From positions 523,098 through 587,097 of the forward strand of contig NZ_SOAY01000010.1 of assembly GCF_004364165.1 (NCBI RefSeq): 64,000 nt of DNA, given 5' to 3'. Source of the DNA: Maribacter spongiicola (GTDB lineage: Bacteria; Bacteroidota; Bacteroidia; Flavobacteriales; Flavobacteriaceae). Positions 46,912 to 54,590 of the stretch are shown here, one piece after another; the first letter of the stretch is position 1; each line of letters begins with the position of its first letter. Under the pieces are notes generated by a model. That model was not told the origin of the DNA. It searched no databases and saw only the letters and a program-made list of their open reading frames with translations. A program made the translations under genes and the position numbers.

Positions 46912-48453
46912 ATGAAAGATAATAAACAGATACTAGCAGAGAAACTGGCATTGGCTAAATTAGGTGGTGGTCAAGCTCGTATTGATAAACAGCACGCCAA
47001 AGGAAAGTTAACTGCTCGTGAACGTGTTCATTTTTTATTAGATGAGGGTTCATTTGAAGAAATGGGCGCTTTGGTTACACACCGTACTAAAGATTTTGGC
47101 ATGGAAAAACAAGTTTTCTATGGTGACGGAGTGGTAACAGGTTACGGTACTATCAACGGAAGACAAGTTTGCGTTTTTGCACAAGATTTTACAATTTTTG
47201 GTGGTGCGCTATCTGAAACGCATGCCGAAAAAATCTGTAAAATTATGGATATGGCCATGAAGATAGGTGTACCTATGATTGGTCTGAATGATAGTGGAGG
47301 AGCCCGAATTCAAGAAGGGGTTCGTTCTTTAGGTGGATATGCAGATATTTTTCATAAAAACGTAATGGCATCGGGGGTAATTCCGCAGATTTCTGCTATA
47401 ATGGGACCTTGTGCAGGTGGTGCAGTTTACTCGCCTGCAATGACCGATTTTACCTTAATGGTAGAGAACTCTAGTTATATGTTCGTTACCGGCCCGAATG
47501 TGGTGAAAACGGTAACAAATGAAGAAGTGACATCGGAAGAATTGGGTGGTGCATTAACGCATGCAACTAAATCTGGTGTTACGCATTTGACTGCAGCTAA
47601 CGATATTCAATGTATCAATCAGATTAAGCAGATGATCAGCTACATGCCTCAGAATTGTGAGGATAAACCGACCGATATACCATTTGAGCCAGGTAATGAA
47701 GTTCGTGATGTACTAGAGGATATTGTTCCTGAAAATGCAAATCAACCTTACGATATGCGTCACGTCATCAACGGAATTATTGATGAAGATACCTTCTTTG
47801 AAATTCATGAAGCGTATGCTGATAATATTGTTGTGGGCTTTGCACGGTTAGGCGGTAAAAGTATTGGTATTGTTGCCAATCAGCCTATTAGTTTGGCTGG
47901 TGTTTTAGATGTTGATAGTTCTAAAAAGGCAGCACGTTTTACTCGTTTTTGCGATTGTTTCAATATTCCGTTATTAGTATTGGTAGATGTACCTGGATTT
48001 TTACCCGGTACGGATCAAGAATGGAACGGAATTATAACTAACGGAGCAAAATTATTATATGCTTTAAGTGAAGCAACAGTGCCTAAAGTAACGGTTATTA
48101 CGCGAAAAGCGTACGGTGGTGCGTATGATGTAATGAACTCTAAACATATTGGAGCTGATTTAAATTACGCGTGGCCAGGTGCAGAAATTGCAGTAATGGG
48201 CGCAAAGGGAGCGAGTGAAATTATTTTTAAGAAAGAAATAAGTGCTTCTGATGATCCTGTGGCGAAATTGGCTGAAAAAGAGGCAGAATATGCAGACTTA
48301 TTTGCTAACCCATATAGCGCTGCACAAAGAGGGTTCATAGATGAAGTAATTCTACCAAAAGATACCAGAAGAAAACTAATAAAAGCATATACAATGCTAG
48401 AGAATAAAGTGGCTACTTTACCAAAGAAGAAGCATGGTAATATTCCGTTATAA
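46912..48453 (+). CDS. Acyl-CoA (probably propionyl-CoA) carboxylase beta subunit
   Basis: 513 residues, crotonase-fold carboxyltransferase: [24 protein letters not shown] (about 123-147), [16 protein letters not shown] (about 163-180) and, in the second half, [19 protein letters not shown] and [19 protein letters not shown]. It transfers CO2 from biotin to the acyl-CoA. Overall it looks like PccB rather than AccA/AccD, and the methylmalonyl-CoA mutase genes at 61827-64000 fit propionyl-CoA as substrate. Methylcrotonyl- or acetyl-CoA cannot be fully excluded. Confidence 0.94.
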   Translation: MKDNKQILAEKLALAKLGGGQARIDKQHAKGKLTARERVHFLLDEGSFEEMGALVTHRTKDFGMEKQVFYGDGVVTGYGTINGRQVCVFAQDFTIFGGALSETHAEKICKIMDMAMKIGVPMIGLNDSGGARIQEGVRSLGGYADIFHKNVMASGVIPQISAIMGPCAGGAVYSPAMTDFTLMVENSSYMFVTGPNVVKTVTNEEVTSEELGGALTHATKSGVTHLTAANDIQCINQIKQMISYMPQNCEDKPTDIPFEPGNEVRDVLEDIVPENANQPYDMRHVINGIIDEDTFFEIHEAYADNIVVGFARLGGKSIGIVANQPISLAGVLDVDSSKKAARFTRFCDCFNIPLLVLVDVPGFLPGTDQEWNGIITNGAKLLYALSEATVPKVTVITRKAYGGAYDVMNSKHIGADLNYAWPGAEIAVMGAKGASEIIFKKEISASDDPVAKLAEKEAEYADLFANPYSAAQRGFIDEVILPKDTRRKLIKAYTMLENKVATLPKKKHGNIPL

Positions 48454-48505
48454 TATTCGGCATTTTAAAAGTGGATGTCTACCTGTTTTAAGAGGTCATG
48501 TAGCT

Positions 48506-49531
48506 TTACACCATCAAAGAAGAATCCCTAACGATAAGGCTGGTTTTAATCTCAACGGTTTTTGTCATTACATCATTGGTAGGGTTTTCTAGTTCTTGAA
48601 TTAAAAAACGGACTGCGGTACGTCCTATTTTATCGCCAGGTTGATCGACTGTGGTTAATGCGGGACTTACGATGGTGGAGTTGATGGAGTTGCTAAAACC
48701 TACAACGGCTATTTCTTCAGGTATTTTTACCTTGAATTTATGTAGTGCCTTTATTGCGCCGATGGCAGCATTATCTGTTATTGCGAAAATGGCATCAGGG
48801 CGCTTCTTCATGCTTAAAAGAATGTTGGTCAATCGTCTTCCGTTTCCTAATGAAATATCTTCTGTACTTAAAATTAGTTTATCGCGCACTGGTATACCAT
48901 ATTTATTTAAAGCTCTTAAATAACCAGCATACCTTTTTTCAGAATTATAAGAGTTTTCTGTTTCCTTAATTATAGCAATACGCTGTTTACCCAATTCAAT
49001 TAAATGCTCAACGGCATTGAATGCAGCTTCCTCTTCATTGATTACAACTTGTGTACAGGGTATTTTACTTGACACTTTATCGAACAGGACTATAGGTATG
49101 CGGTTTAATATTTTTAATATTTCTTCAACATTGATTGTCTTTCTGGACAATGACATCAATACACCATCGACACCAAATTGTGTCATGGTGTTTAGCATTT
49201 CTACCTGTTTTATCTCATTATTATTCGATTCTGAAATAATAACACGATATCCGCGTAGTTCGGCTTCCTCTAAAATTCCCTTTAATATAGTTGAGGTAAA
49301 CAAATGAGATATGTTTGGTACGATGACCCCAAGTATATGAGTTTCACGAGATCGAAAGCCTCTTGCAAATAAATTGGGTACATAATTCATTTGCTTAGCT
49401 AGCTTTCGAACCCTTTCTTTCGTCTCTTGGCTAATATCTGGGTGATCATTCAGTGCCCTAGAAACTGTGGAAATTGATAGACTCAATTCTTTAGATAATT
49501 CTTTTAATGTAGTATTTCTTTTTTTGCTCAC
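48506..49531 (-). CDS. LacI-family regulator of the glycosyl-glycerate locus
   Basis: 341 residues, GTG start. LacI helix-turn-helix with hinge (TLKELSKELSLSISTVSRALNDHPDISQETKERVRKLA, about 8-45, then YVPNLFARGFRS), followed by the periplasmic-binding-like sensor domain with ILGVIVPNISHLFTSTILKGI and VVGFSNSINSTIVSPALTTVDQP. It is divergent from the TonB receptor; two overlapping palindromes GCAAACGTTTG (49590-49615) lie between and are classic LacI/CcpA-type sites. It probably controls itself and the genes up to the glycerate kinase. Confidence 0.94.
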   Translation of the reverse strand: MSKKRNTTLKELSKELSLSISTVSRALNDHPDISQETKERVRKLAKQMNYVPNLFARGFRSRETHILGVIVPNISHLFTSTILKGILEEAELRGYRVIISESNNNEIKQVEMLNTMTQFGVDGVLMSLSRKTINVEEILKILNRIPIVLFDKVSSKIPCTQVVINEEEAAFNAVEHLIELGKQRIAIIKETENSYNSEKRYAGYLRALNKYGIPVRDKLILSTEDISLGNGRRLTNILLSMKKRPDAIFAITDNAAIGAIKALHKFKVKIPEEIAVVGFSNSINSTIVSPALTTVDQPGDKIGRTAVRFLIQELENPTNDVMTKTVEIKTSLIVRDSSLMV

Positions 49532-49563
49532 GATTGAATATCAATGAATTATAATTATTTTAT

Positions 49564-49595
49564 CAGAAATACAATACTACAAAATAAATTGCAAA
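49564..49595 (-). promoter_or_regulatory. Predicted lacI promoter, -33 TTTG inside the operator
   Basis: -7 TATTTCTG (49564-49571, one mismatch to TAnnTTTG), 20 bases, -33 TTTG (49592-49595). The -33 element lies within the operator, which suggests autorepression. Confidence 0.4.
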
Positions 49596-49615
49596 CGTTT
49601 GTGCAAACGTTTGCA
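49590..49615. promoter_or_regulatory. Tandem LacI-family operators
   Basis: Two overlapping palindromic sites: TGCAAACGTTTGTG (49590-49603) and TGCAAACGTTTGCA (49602-49615, perfect 14-bp palindrome). Their centres are 12 bases apart, a bit more than one helical turn, so two dimers would bind on nearly the same face. CG at the centre is the LacI-family hallmark. Confidence 0.8.
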
Positions 49616-49632
49616 TTGATATTTCGTTAATA

Positions 49633-49666
49633 TTTGGTTAATAGAATGCTATATTCATATAATTTG
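49633..49666 (+). promoter_or_regulatory. Predicted promoter of the TonB-receptor operon
   Basis: -33 TTTG (49633-49636), 21 bases, then TATAATTTG (49658-49666), an imperfect -7 box with one extra base. It lies 17 bases downstream of the LacI operators, so the operators are upstream of this promoter rather than on it. Confidence 0.4.
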
Positions 49667-49726
49667 GTCTCACAATCAACGATTTGATAATTTAAATCGA
49701 TTCAACTTAAAAAAAACTCAAACATT

Positions 49727-52402
49727 ATGAAGAAAATTATTTTTGCGGTAATCGGACTTCTTATCAGTGCAGGCTCCTTTGCACAGACCGATATTTCAGG
49801 AACCGTAACAGACAGTTCAGGAGAGCCAATTCCCGGTGCTAACATTTTAATTACAGGTAGTACATCGGGTACAACATCAGATTTTGATGGTAATTTCACT
49901 TTTTCAACAGATCTTACTGGTGCTCAAATACTACGTGTATCATATATAGGGTTTACATCTGTTGATAAATCTTTAAACTTAAATGGTACAGCACAGACGG
50001 TAAATGTAATGCTACAAGAAGGTGGTCAGCAACTAGATGAAGTTGTACTTACAGCTTCTAGTACATTTCGTTCTCAAAAGCAGGCACCATTGTCAATTAG
50101 TTCGGTGAAAATGGCAGAGATTACTAAGCTCTCTGCAAACAGCCAGGCAGATATTCTAAGAAGTGTACCTGGTATTACCGCTGAAGGTGGTGGTGGTGAA
50201 ACGGCAAGTAACATATTCGTTAGAGGTTTACCTTCTGGTGGTCAGTATGTTTTTAACCCTTTACAGTATGACGGTATGCCTTTGATTAGTTCTTTCGGAC
50301 TAAACTCTTCTGCGCACGATGTCTATGCAAGACCAGATATAGGTTTTAAAGGTGTTGAATTTGTTCGTGGTGGTGCAGCTGTATTATATGGTGCAGGTTC
50401 TGTTGCCGGTATTATCAACTACACAAGTAAAACAGGTGATACCAACCCTGGTAATATTATCAATATTGAAGTTGCCAACCAAGGTAGAATTAAAACAGAT
50501 TTCTATTCTGGTGGTCAGCTAGGTGGTGAAGATTCTAATACATACTATGCTTTTACAGGTTTTGTACGTCATGATAGAGGTCCTATCGACGTAGGTTTAC
50601 CAACTAAGGGTGTTCAATTTAGAGGTAATATCAAAAAGAAATTCGATAACGGTTCTTTTACCTTAAGCGGACAATTTATAGACGATAAAGCTCAATTTTA
50701 TCTTCCTATACCATTAAGTGGTGGTAGCAGAGAGCGTATAAATGGTAATGATGGTAACCCAGTTGAACAGTTGTTATCTGGTGACTTAGCGAATACTTCA
50801 TTCAATACTCCTGGTGGAACTTACAATAGCCCTATAGCTGATGGTGTTTCTACTACTGGTGGTTATTTAATGGGAGATTTCAATTACAGATTTGAAGATG
50901 ACCTTAAGTTGACTTCTAAAATCAAGTATGCTAACTACAAGCACAATTTCGCTCTTTATGTTGGTGGAAATGGTGCAAACGGAAACCCTATCACGCTTAA
51001 TAATTACGTAGAAAGTATCGCTCCTGGTAACTTAGGGTATACTGCTGCTTACCAAAGTGGATCAGGTTCTCAAATTAATGGTAACGATTTAGTAATCGAT
51101 AATTTACATGTGGATCGTTTACGCCCAATGACAGATTACTCTGGTGAGATCAATTTGACAAAATCTATTGAAACAGCAAATGGTGGTAACCATAACATTA
51201 CTGTTGGTTCTTATATCGCTCGTACAGAGGCTGAAGATGTTAACTATCAGTACAGAGTATTGACAGAATTCAATAACAACCCACAATTGGTAAACTTAAA
51301 TTATACCGATGCTGATGGTAATAATGTAGTGTATTCTCAAGGCGGACTTTATAACCGTATTGGTCAGACAGCTAATAACTTTCTTTCTCAAAATAGAGTG
51401 GCATTATATGTTACAGATGAGATGATCTTAGACAGATGGCGTTTTGATGTTGGTTTCAGATGGGAACATACAGATGGTATCAACAGTCGTGGTGGTATTA
51501 TGAGCGAAACAGTTTATAATACTCCAGATATCACAACAGAACTTAGCGATGTACAAACTGCAGATGGTTCTTTCTTAAGAACTGAAGTAAATGCAAGTGC
51601 TTGGGCATTGTCTTTAGCTGGTTTGTATGAGTTAACTGAAACAACCAACCTATATGCTAACTTCTCTAAAGGATATTTCTTTCCACAATTAAGAGGTTTT
51701 GCTCCGGTACCTGGTATTTCTGAAAGTCCTTACGATGCTGAAAATATTATTCAATTTGAAGCTGGTGCCAAATTCGGAAACCAGAAATTCTCAGGATCTG
51801 TTGCAGGGTACTATGTAGGTCTTAAAGATCGTATATCTATTCGCCAAGCAATTGTTGGTGGTCAATTGATCGATGAAACAAGAGCAGAGCAAAATACTAG
51901 GACTATAGGTATTGAGGCTACTTGGGATTATACCCTTGCACAGTTCTTAAAACTTAGAGGTAATGCTACTTATCAAAATCATGAAATTACCAAAAACACC
52001 GATTTCGATTTAGTAAACGGTACGTCTACAGAAGCTAATGTTGGTAACGAATTGGCAAGACAGCCAAACTTATTGGGCGGATTAGGATTGTACTATGACA
52101 ATGCTGCTTTCGATGCAAATTTTGGATTCAATTACACTGGTGCAAAGTTTACAGATGATACGAATAATATAGAATTAGATGCCATAACAATTGGTAGACT
52201 AGGTGCTGGTTATACATTCTCAAAACAAGACGCTAATCAGTCGCTTCGTTTAGGTGTATCAGTTTTTAATCTATTCGATAGTGATGGTATCACAGAAGGT
52301 AATCCTAGAGCTGGTTCAGCTGGTCAAACAGAATCTGAGTTTTTTGTTGGAAGACCAATTTTACCTAGAAGATTGTTCGTAACGGCAACCTTCAATTTCT
52401 AG
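49727..52402 (+). CDS. TonB-dependent receptor of the glycosyl-glycerate locus
   Basis: 891 residues: signal peptide (IIFAVIGLLISAGSFAQ), CarboxypepD_reg-like domain (about 22-105), plug (about 125-240; SQADILRSVPGITAEGG, FVRGGAAVLYGAGSVAGIINYTSK) and a barrel ending RRLFVTATFNF. It is built like FecA/siderophore-type receptors and has no SusD partner, so it would import a small ligand. A LacI regulator is divergent and a glycosidase, symporter and glycerate kinase are downstream, so a glycosylated small solute is the inferred ligand. Confidence 0.93.
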   Translation: MKKIIFAVIGLLISAGSFAQTDISGTVTDSSGEPIPGANILITGSTSGTTSDFDGNFTFSTDLTGAQILRVSYIGFTSVDKSLNLNGTAQTVNVMLQEGGQQLDEVVLTASSTFRSQKQAPLSISSVKMAEITKLSANSQADILRSVPGITAEGGGGETASNIFVRGLPSGGQYVFNPLQYDGMPLISSFGLNSSAHDVYARPDIGFKGVEFVRGGAAVLYGAGSVAGIINYTSKTGDTNPGNIINIEVANQGRIKTDFYSGGQLGGEDSNTYYAFTGFVRHDRGPIDVGLPTKGVQFRGNIKKKFDNGSFTLSGQFIDDKAQFYLPIPLSGGSRERINGNDGNPVEQLLSGDLANTSFNTPGGTYNSPIADGVSTTGGYLMGDFNYRFEDDLKLTSKIKYANYKHNFALYVGGNGANGNPITLNNYVESIAPGNLGYTAAYQSGSGSQINGNDLVIDNLHVDRLRPMTDYSGEINLTKSIETANGGNHNITVGSYIARTEAEDVNYQYRVLTEFNNNPQLVNLNYTDADGNNVVYSQGGLYNRIGQTANNFLSQNRVALYVTDEMILDRWRFDVGFRWEHTDGINSRGGIMSETVYNTPDITTELSDVQTADGSFLRTEVNASAWALSLAGLYELTETTNLYANFSKGYFFPQLRGFAPVPGISESPYDAENIIQFEAGAKFGNQKFSGSVAGYYVGLKDRISIRQAIVGGQLIDETRAEQNTRTIGIEATWDYTLAQFLKLRGNATYQNHEITKNTDFDLVNGTSTEANVGNELARQPNLLGGLGLYYDNAAFDANFGFNYTGAKFTDDTNNIELDAITIGRLGAGYTFSKQDANQSLRLGVSVFNLFDSDGITEGNPRAGSAGQTESEFFVGRPILPRRLFVTATFNF

Positions 52403-52433
52403 AAGAAGTTGTGTTAGTTTAAGTTTAATTGTT

Positions 52434-52475
52434 AAACACATTGGTAGTTGGAGAATTGCCAATGTGTTTTATTTA
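52434..52475 (+). terminator. Hairpin after the TonB receptor gene
   Basis: Stem AAACACATTGG/CCAATGTGTTT (52434-52444 and 52459-52469), 14-base loop, then TATTTA. The T-run is short, so it may only lower read-through from the receptor gene into the catabolic genes. It is followed at once by the structured repeat. Confidence 0.6.
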
Positions 52476-52571
52476 CTCGATAATCGAGAATTAAATGCAC
52501 TGACGCTTGCGTCGAAATATTAATTATGTTTTCAATTTAATGCCTCGCGGGCTTGTCCCGAGGTTATTTAC
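52474..52571 (+). repeat. Structured intergenic repeat, copy 2
   Basis: 98 bases with the same three hairpins as 31441-31536: CTCGATAATCGAG (52476-52488), GACGC-TT-GCGTC (52502-52513) and CCTCG...CGAGG. In the middle stem a G-C pair of copy 1 is a C-G pair here, so the structure is kept while the sequence changed. It lies between the TonB receptor gene and the glycosidase gene and reaches to 9 bases before the glycosidase ATG. Confidence 0.75.
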
Positions 52572-52579
52572 TAGATAAT

Positions 52580-53893
52580 ATGAACGAAGAATTATATAAA
52601 AAAGCAATTGCAGTTTTAGATGCAAATTTTCAAGAAGGCGGATTTACTATACCTAGTGCTGGTTTATACCCTTTTCAATGGAAGTGGGATTCTGGATTTA
52701 TTGCTATAGGTTTTGCCCATTACGATGTTGAAAAGGCAAAGGCTGAAATGAGAACCTTGCTAGATGCGCAATGGGAAAATGGTTTTATACCTCATATCGT
52801 TTTTCATACAGATAACGATTCTTATTTTCCTGGGGCAGATTTTCATCAATCTGAATTACATCCCTTATCCTCCAAAAAATATAGGTCTACGGGTATGACC
52901 CAGCCACCGGTAACGGGTTTTGTGCTGCAAGAAATGTATCGTATTGCAGAAGACAAGGAAGATATGCTCAACTATATCAAAGAGGATATCGATAAAGTTT
53001 TTGAAAATCATGTGTATTTCTATGAAAATAGAGATCCGCAAAATGAAGGTTTGGTATACATCTATCACAACTGGGAATCTGGTACAGATAATTCTCCTGT
53101 TTGGGATGATATCTGGAAGACTATGAATCCGCCAGAATATACTTTTGTAAGAAAAGATACTACGCATGTAGACGCTTCTCAGCGTCCGACCAAAAGAGAG
53201 TATGATCACTATTTGCACATCATAGATATAGCCAAGCAAAACAATTATGATGATGCCAAAATAGCAGAGCTTTCTCCATTTTTGGTTCAAGATCCTTTAT
53301 TTAATGCCATGTTGATTAAATCTAATCAAGCATTAATAGAATTATATGAACTAATTGGTGGTAACGAAGAGAAAATTAAGACCATTCTAAAGTGGCAAGC
53401 TAAAAGTATTAAAAGCTTTAATGAAAAGTTATTTGATGCTGAATTAGGTGCTTATGTCCACTACGATTTAAGAAATGAAAAACCTATAAGACACATAACC
53501 TCTTCATCTTTTTCTCCATTATTTGCAAATATTCCTTCACCAGAAAGAGCTAAGGTTTTGGTGAAAACTATGATGGATAAGTTTGGTGGAGACGATAAAT
53601 ATTTATGTGCCTCTTTCGACCCTACAAACGATCGATTTAATCCTAAAAAATACTGGAGAGGTCCTGTTTGGATCAACATGAACTGGATGCTTTTTCTAGG
53701 ACTTAAAAATTATGGATTTGCAGATGTTGCGGCACGTATGAAGCATGATAGTATTGAGCTTATAGAGAAATATGGTTTTTACGAGTATTTTGATTGTAGA
53801 AAAAACACTGGTGAAGATAATACCCCTGGTTATGGTGGAAATAACTTTTCTTGGAGTGCCGCTTTGTTTATTGATATGGTGAATACCGATTAA
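52580..53893 (+). CDS. GH63/MGH1-like glycoside hydrolase (probable mannosyl- or glucosylglycerate hydrolase)
   Basis: 437 residues from the ATG at 52580; the frame is open upstream but runs through the repeat. (alpha/alpha)6-barrel of clan GH-G with the GH63 signatures LYPFQWKWDSGFIAIGFAHYD (about 30-48), YHNWESGTDNSPVWDD with the expected general acid D170, and YEYFDCRKNTGED...FSWSAALF with candidate base E412. From memory, the Thermus mannosylglycerate hydrolase uses Asp and Glu at almost these positions (167 and 411). There is no signal peptide, so it acts in the cytoplasm after import. The glycerate kinase in the same operon supports a glycerate-releasing activity. Other GH63 substrates remain possible. 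Confidence 0.85.
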   Translation: MNEELYKKAIAVLDANFQEGGFTIPSAGLYPFQWKWDSGFIAIGFAHYDVEKAKAEMRTLLDAQWENGFIPHIVFHTDNDSYFPGADFHQSELHPLSSKKYRSTGMTQPPVTGFVLQEMYRIAEDKEDMLNYIKEDIDKVFENHVYFYENRDPQNEGLVYIYHNWESGTDNSPVWDDIWKTMNPPEYTFVRKDTTHVDASQRPTKREYDHYLHIIDIAKQNNYDDAKIAELSPFLVQDPLFNAMLIKSNQALIELYELIGGNEEKIKTILKWQAKSIKSFNEKLFDAELGAYVHYDLRNEKPIRHITSSSFSPLFANIPSPERAKVLVKTMMDKFGGDDKYLCASFDPTNDRFNPKKYWRGPVWINMNWMLFLGLKNYGFADVAARMKHDSIELIEKYGFYEYFDCRKNTGEDNTPGYGGNNFSWSAALFIDMVNTD

Positions 53894-53910
53894 ATTTTAT
53901 ACCTGAGTTT

Positions 53911-54504
53911 ATGCAACTGGATTTTGAGACAAATTACGTTTTAGAGAATGATGTCGTAAAACTGGTTCCATTACAAAAGAAGCATTACGCTCCTTTGCTC
54001 AATATATCAAAAGAAAAAAATCTTTGGACATACTTTCTTGGTCCTTCAAATGGGCTAAATAGGTTTGAAGATTATATTGATGAAGCCATTGCCAATCGTA
54101 TCGATAAATTGGAATATCCCTTTGCAGTGTTGGATAAAGCTAAAAATGAATTTGCTGGTTGTACTCGGTTTTTTAGTTATTCAAAAGACCTGAAAGGAAT
54201 TAGGATTGGATATACTTGGTATGGTAAAAATTTTAGGGGCACAGGTGTAAATAAGAATTGTAAATATCTAATGATGCAGTTCGCTTTTGAGCAACTCTTG
54301 GTAGAGAGAATCGGTTTAGGTGCGCACGCGGAAAATAAGTTAAGTATTGCAGCGATGAAAAGTATTGGTTGTGTACATGAAGGTAGCGTTCGTAACCTTT
54401 TTCCTTCTATTGATTATCAAGGAAGAGCTGATGCCGAGCTGTTTGGAATCTTATCCAATGAATGGCATAGCAATATTAAAGGAGTTTTAAATAACAAATT
54501 ATGA
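53911..54504 (+). CDS. GNAT-family N-acetyltransferase (RimJ/RimL-like)
   Basis: 197 residues. GNAT fold: VVKLVPLQKKHYAPLLNISK at the N-terminus, the acetyl-CoA region GYTWYGKNFRGTGVNKNCKYLMMQFAFEQL (about 110-140; the usual R/Q-x-x-G-x-G is RGTGVN), then RIGLGAHAENKLSIAAMKSIGCVHEG, the RimJ/RimL type motif. It lies 17 bases after the glycosidase gene and overlaps the next small gene as ATGA. Its role in the locus is unknown; it may acetylate a sugar or an amino group in the pathway, or detoxify a by-product. Confidence 0.88.
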   Translation: MQLDFETNYVLENDVVKLVPLQKKHYAPLLNISKEKNLWTYFLGPSNGLNRFEDYIDEAIANRIDKLEYPFAVLDKAKNEFAGCTRFFSYSKDLKGIRIGYTWYGKNFRGTGVNKNCKYLMMQFAFEQLLVERIGLGAHAENKLSIAAMKSIGCVHEGSVRNLFPSIDYQGRADAELFGILSNEWHSNIKGVLNNKL

Positions 54505-54587
54505 ATTACATTGACTACATTATAGTCGCTTTTTATGTGCTAGGTATCGTTAGTGTCGGCATATTAATTAAAAAAAATAAAAACTAG
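54501..54587 (+). CDS. 28-residue membrane microprotein resembling TM1 of the adjacent symporter
   Basis: The ORF starts at the ATG that overlaps the acetyltransferase stop (ATGA, 54501-54504) and ends 3 bases before the symporter ATG. It encodes MNYIDYIIVAFYVLGIVSVG plus a basic tail rich in Lys and Asn. The symporter begins MNYVDYIIIVVYLVGFLGLG. About 12 of the first 26 positions are identical and most others are conservative, while several identical residues use different codons, for example GAC/GAT and TAC/TAT. This pattern, and the coupling on both sides, suggests a translated peptide under selection rather than a chance ORF. Likely a duplicated first helix that assists the symporter; function unproven. 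Confidence 0.7.
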   Translation: MNYIDYIIVAFYVLGIVSVGILIKKNKN

Positions 54588-54590
54588 GAT

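Noticed and set aside
49702-49899. Minus-strand ORF antisense to the start of the TonB receptor gene
   Set aside because: It mirrors the codons of the receptor signal and first domain; no independent signals.
52553-52579. Upstream start for the glycosidase inside repeat copy 2
   Set aside because: The codons belong to the third hairpin of the repeat, and homologous proteins start near MNEELYK.
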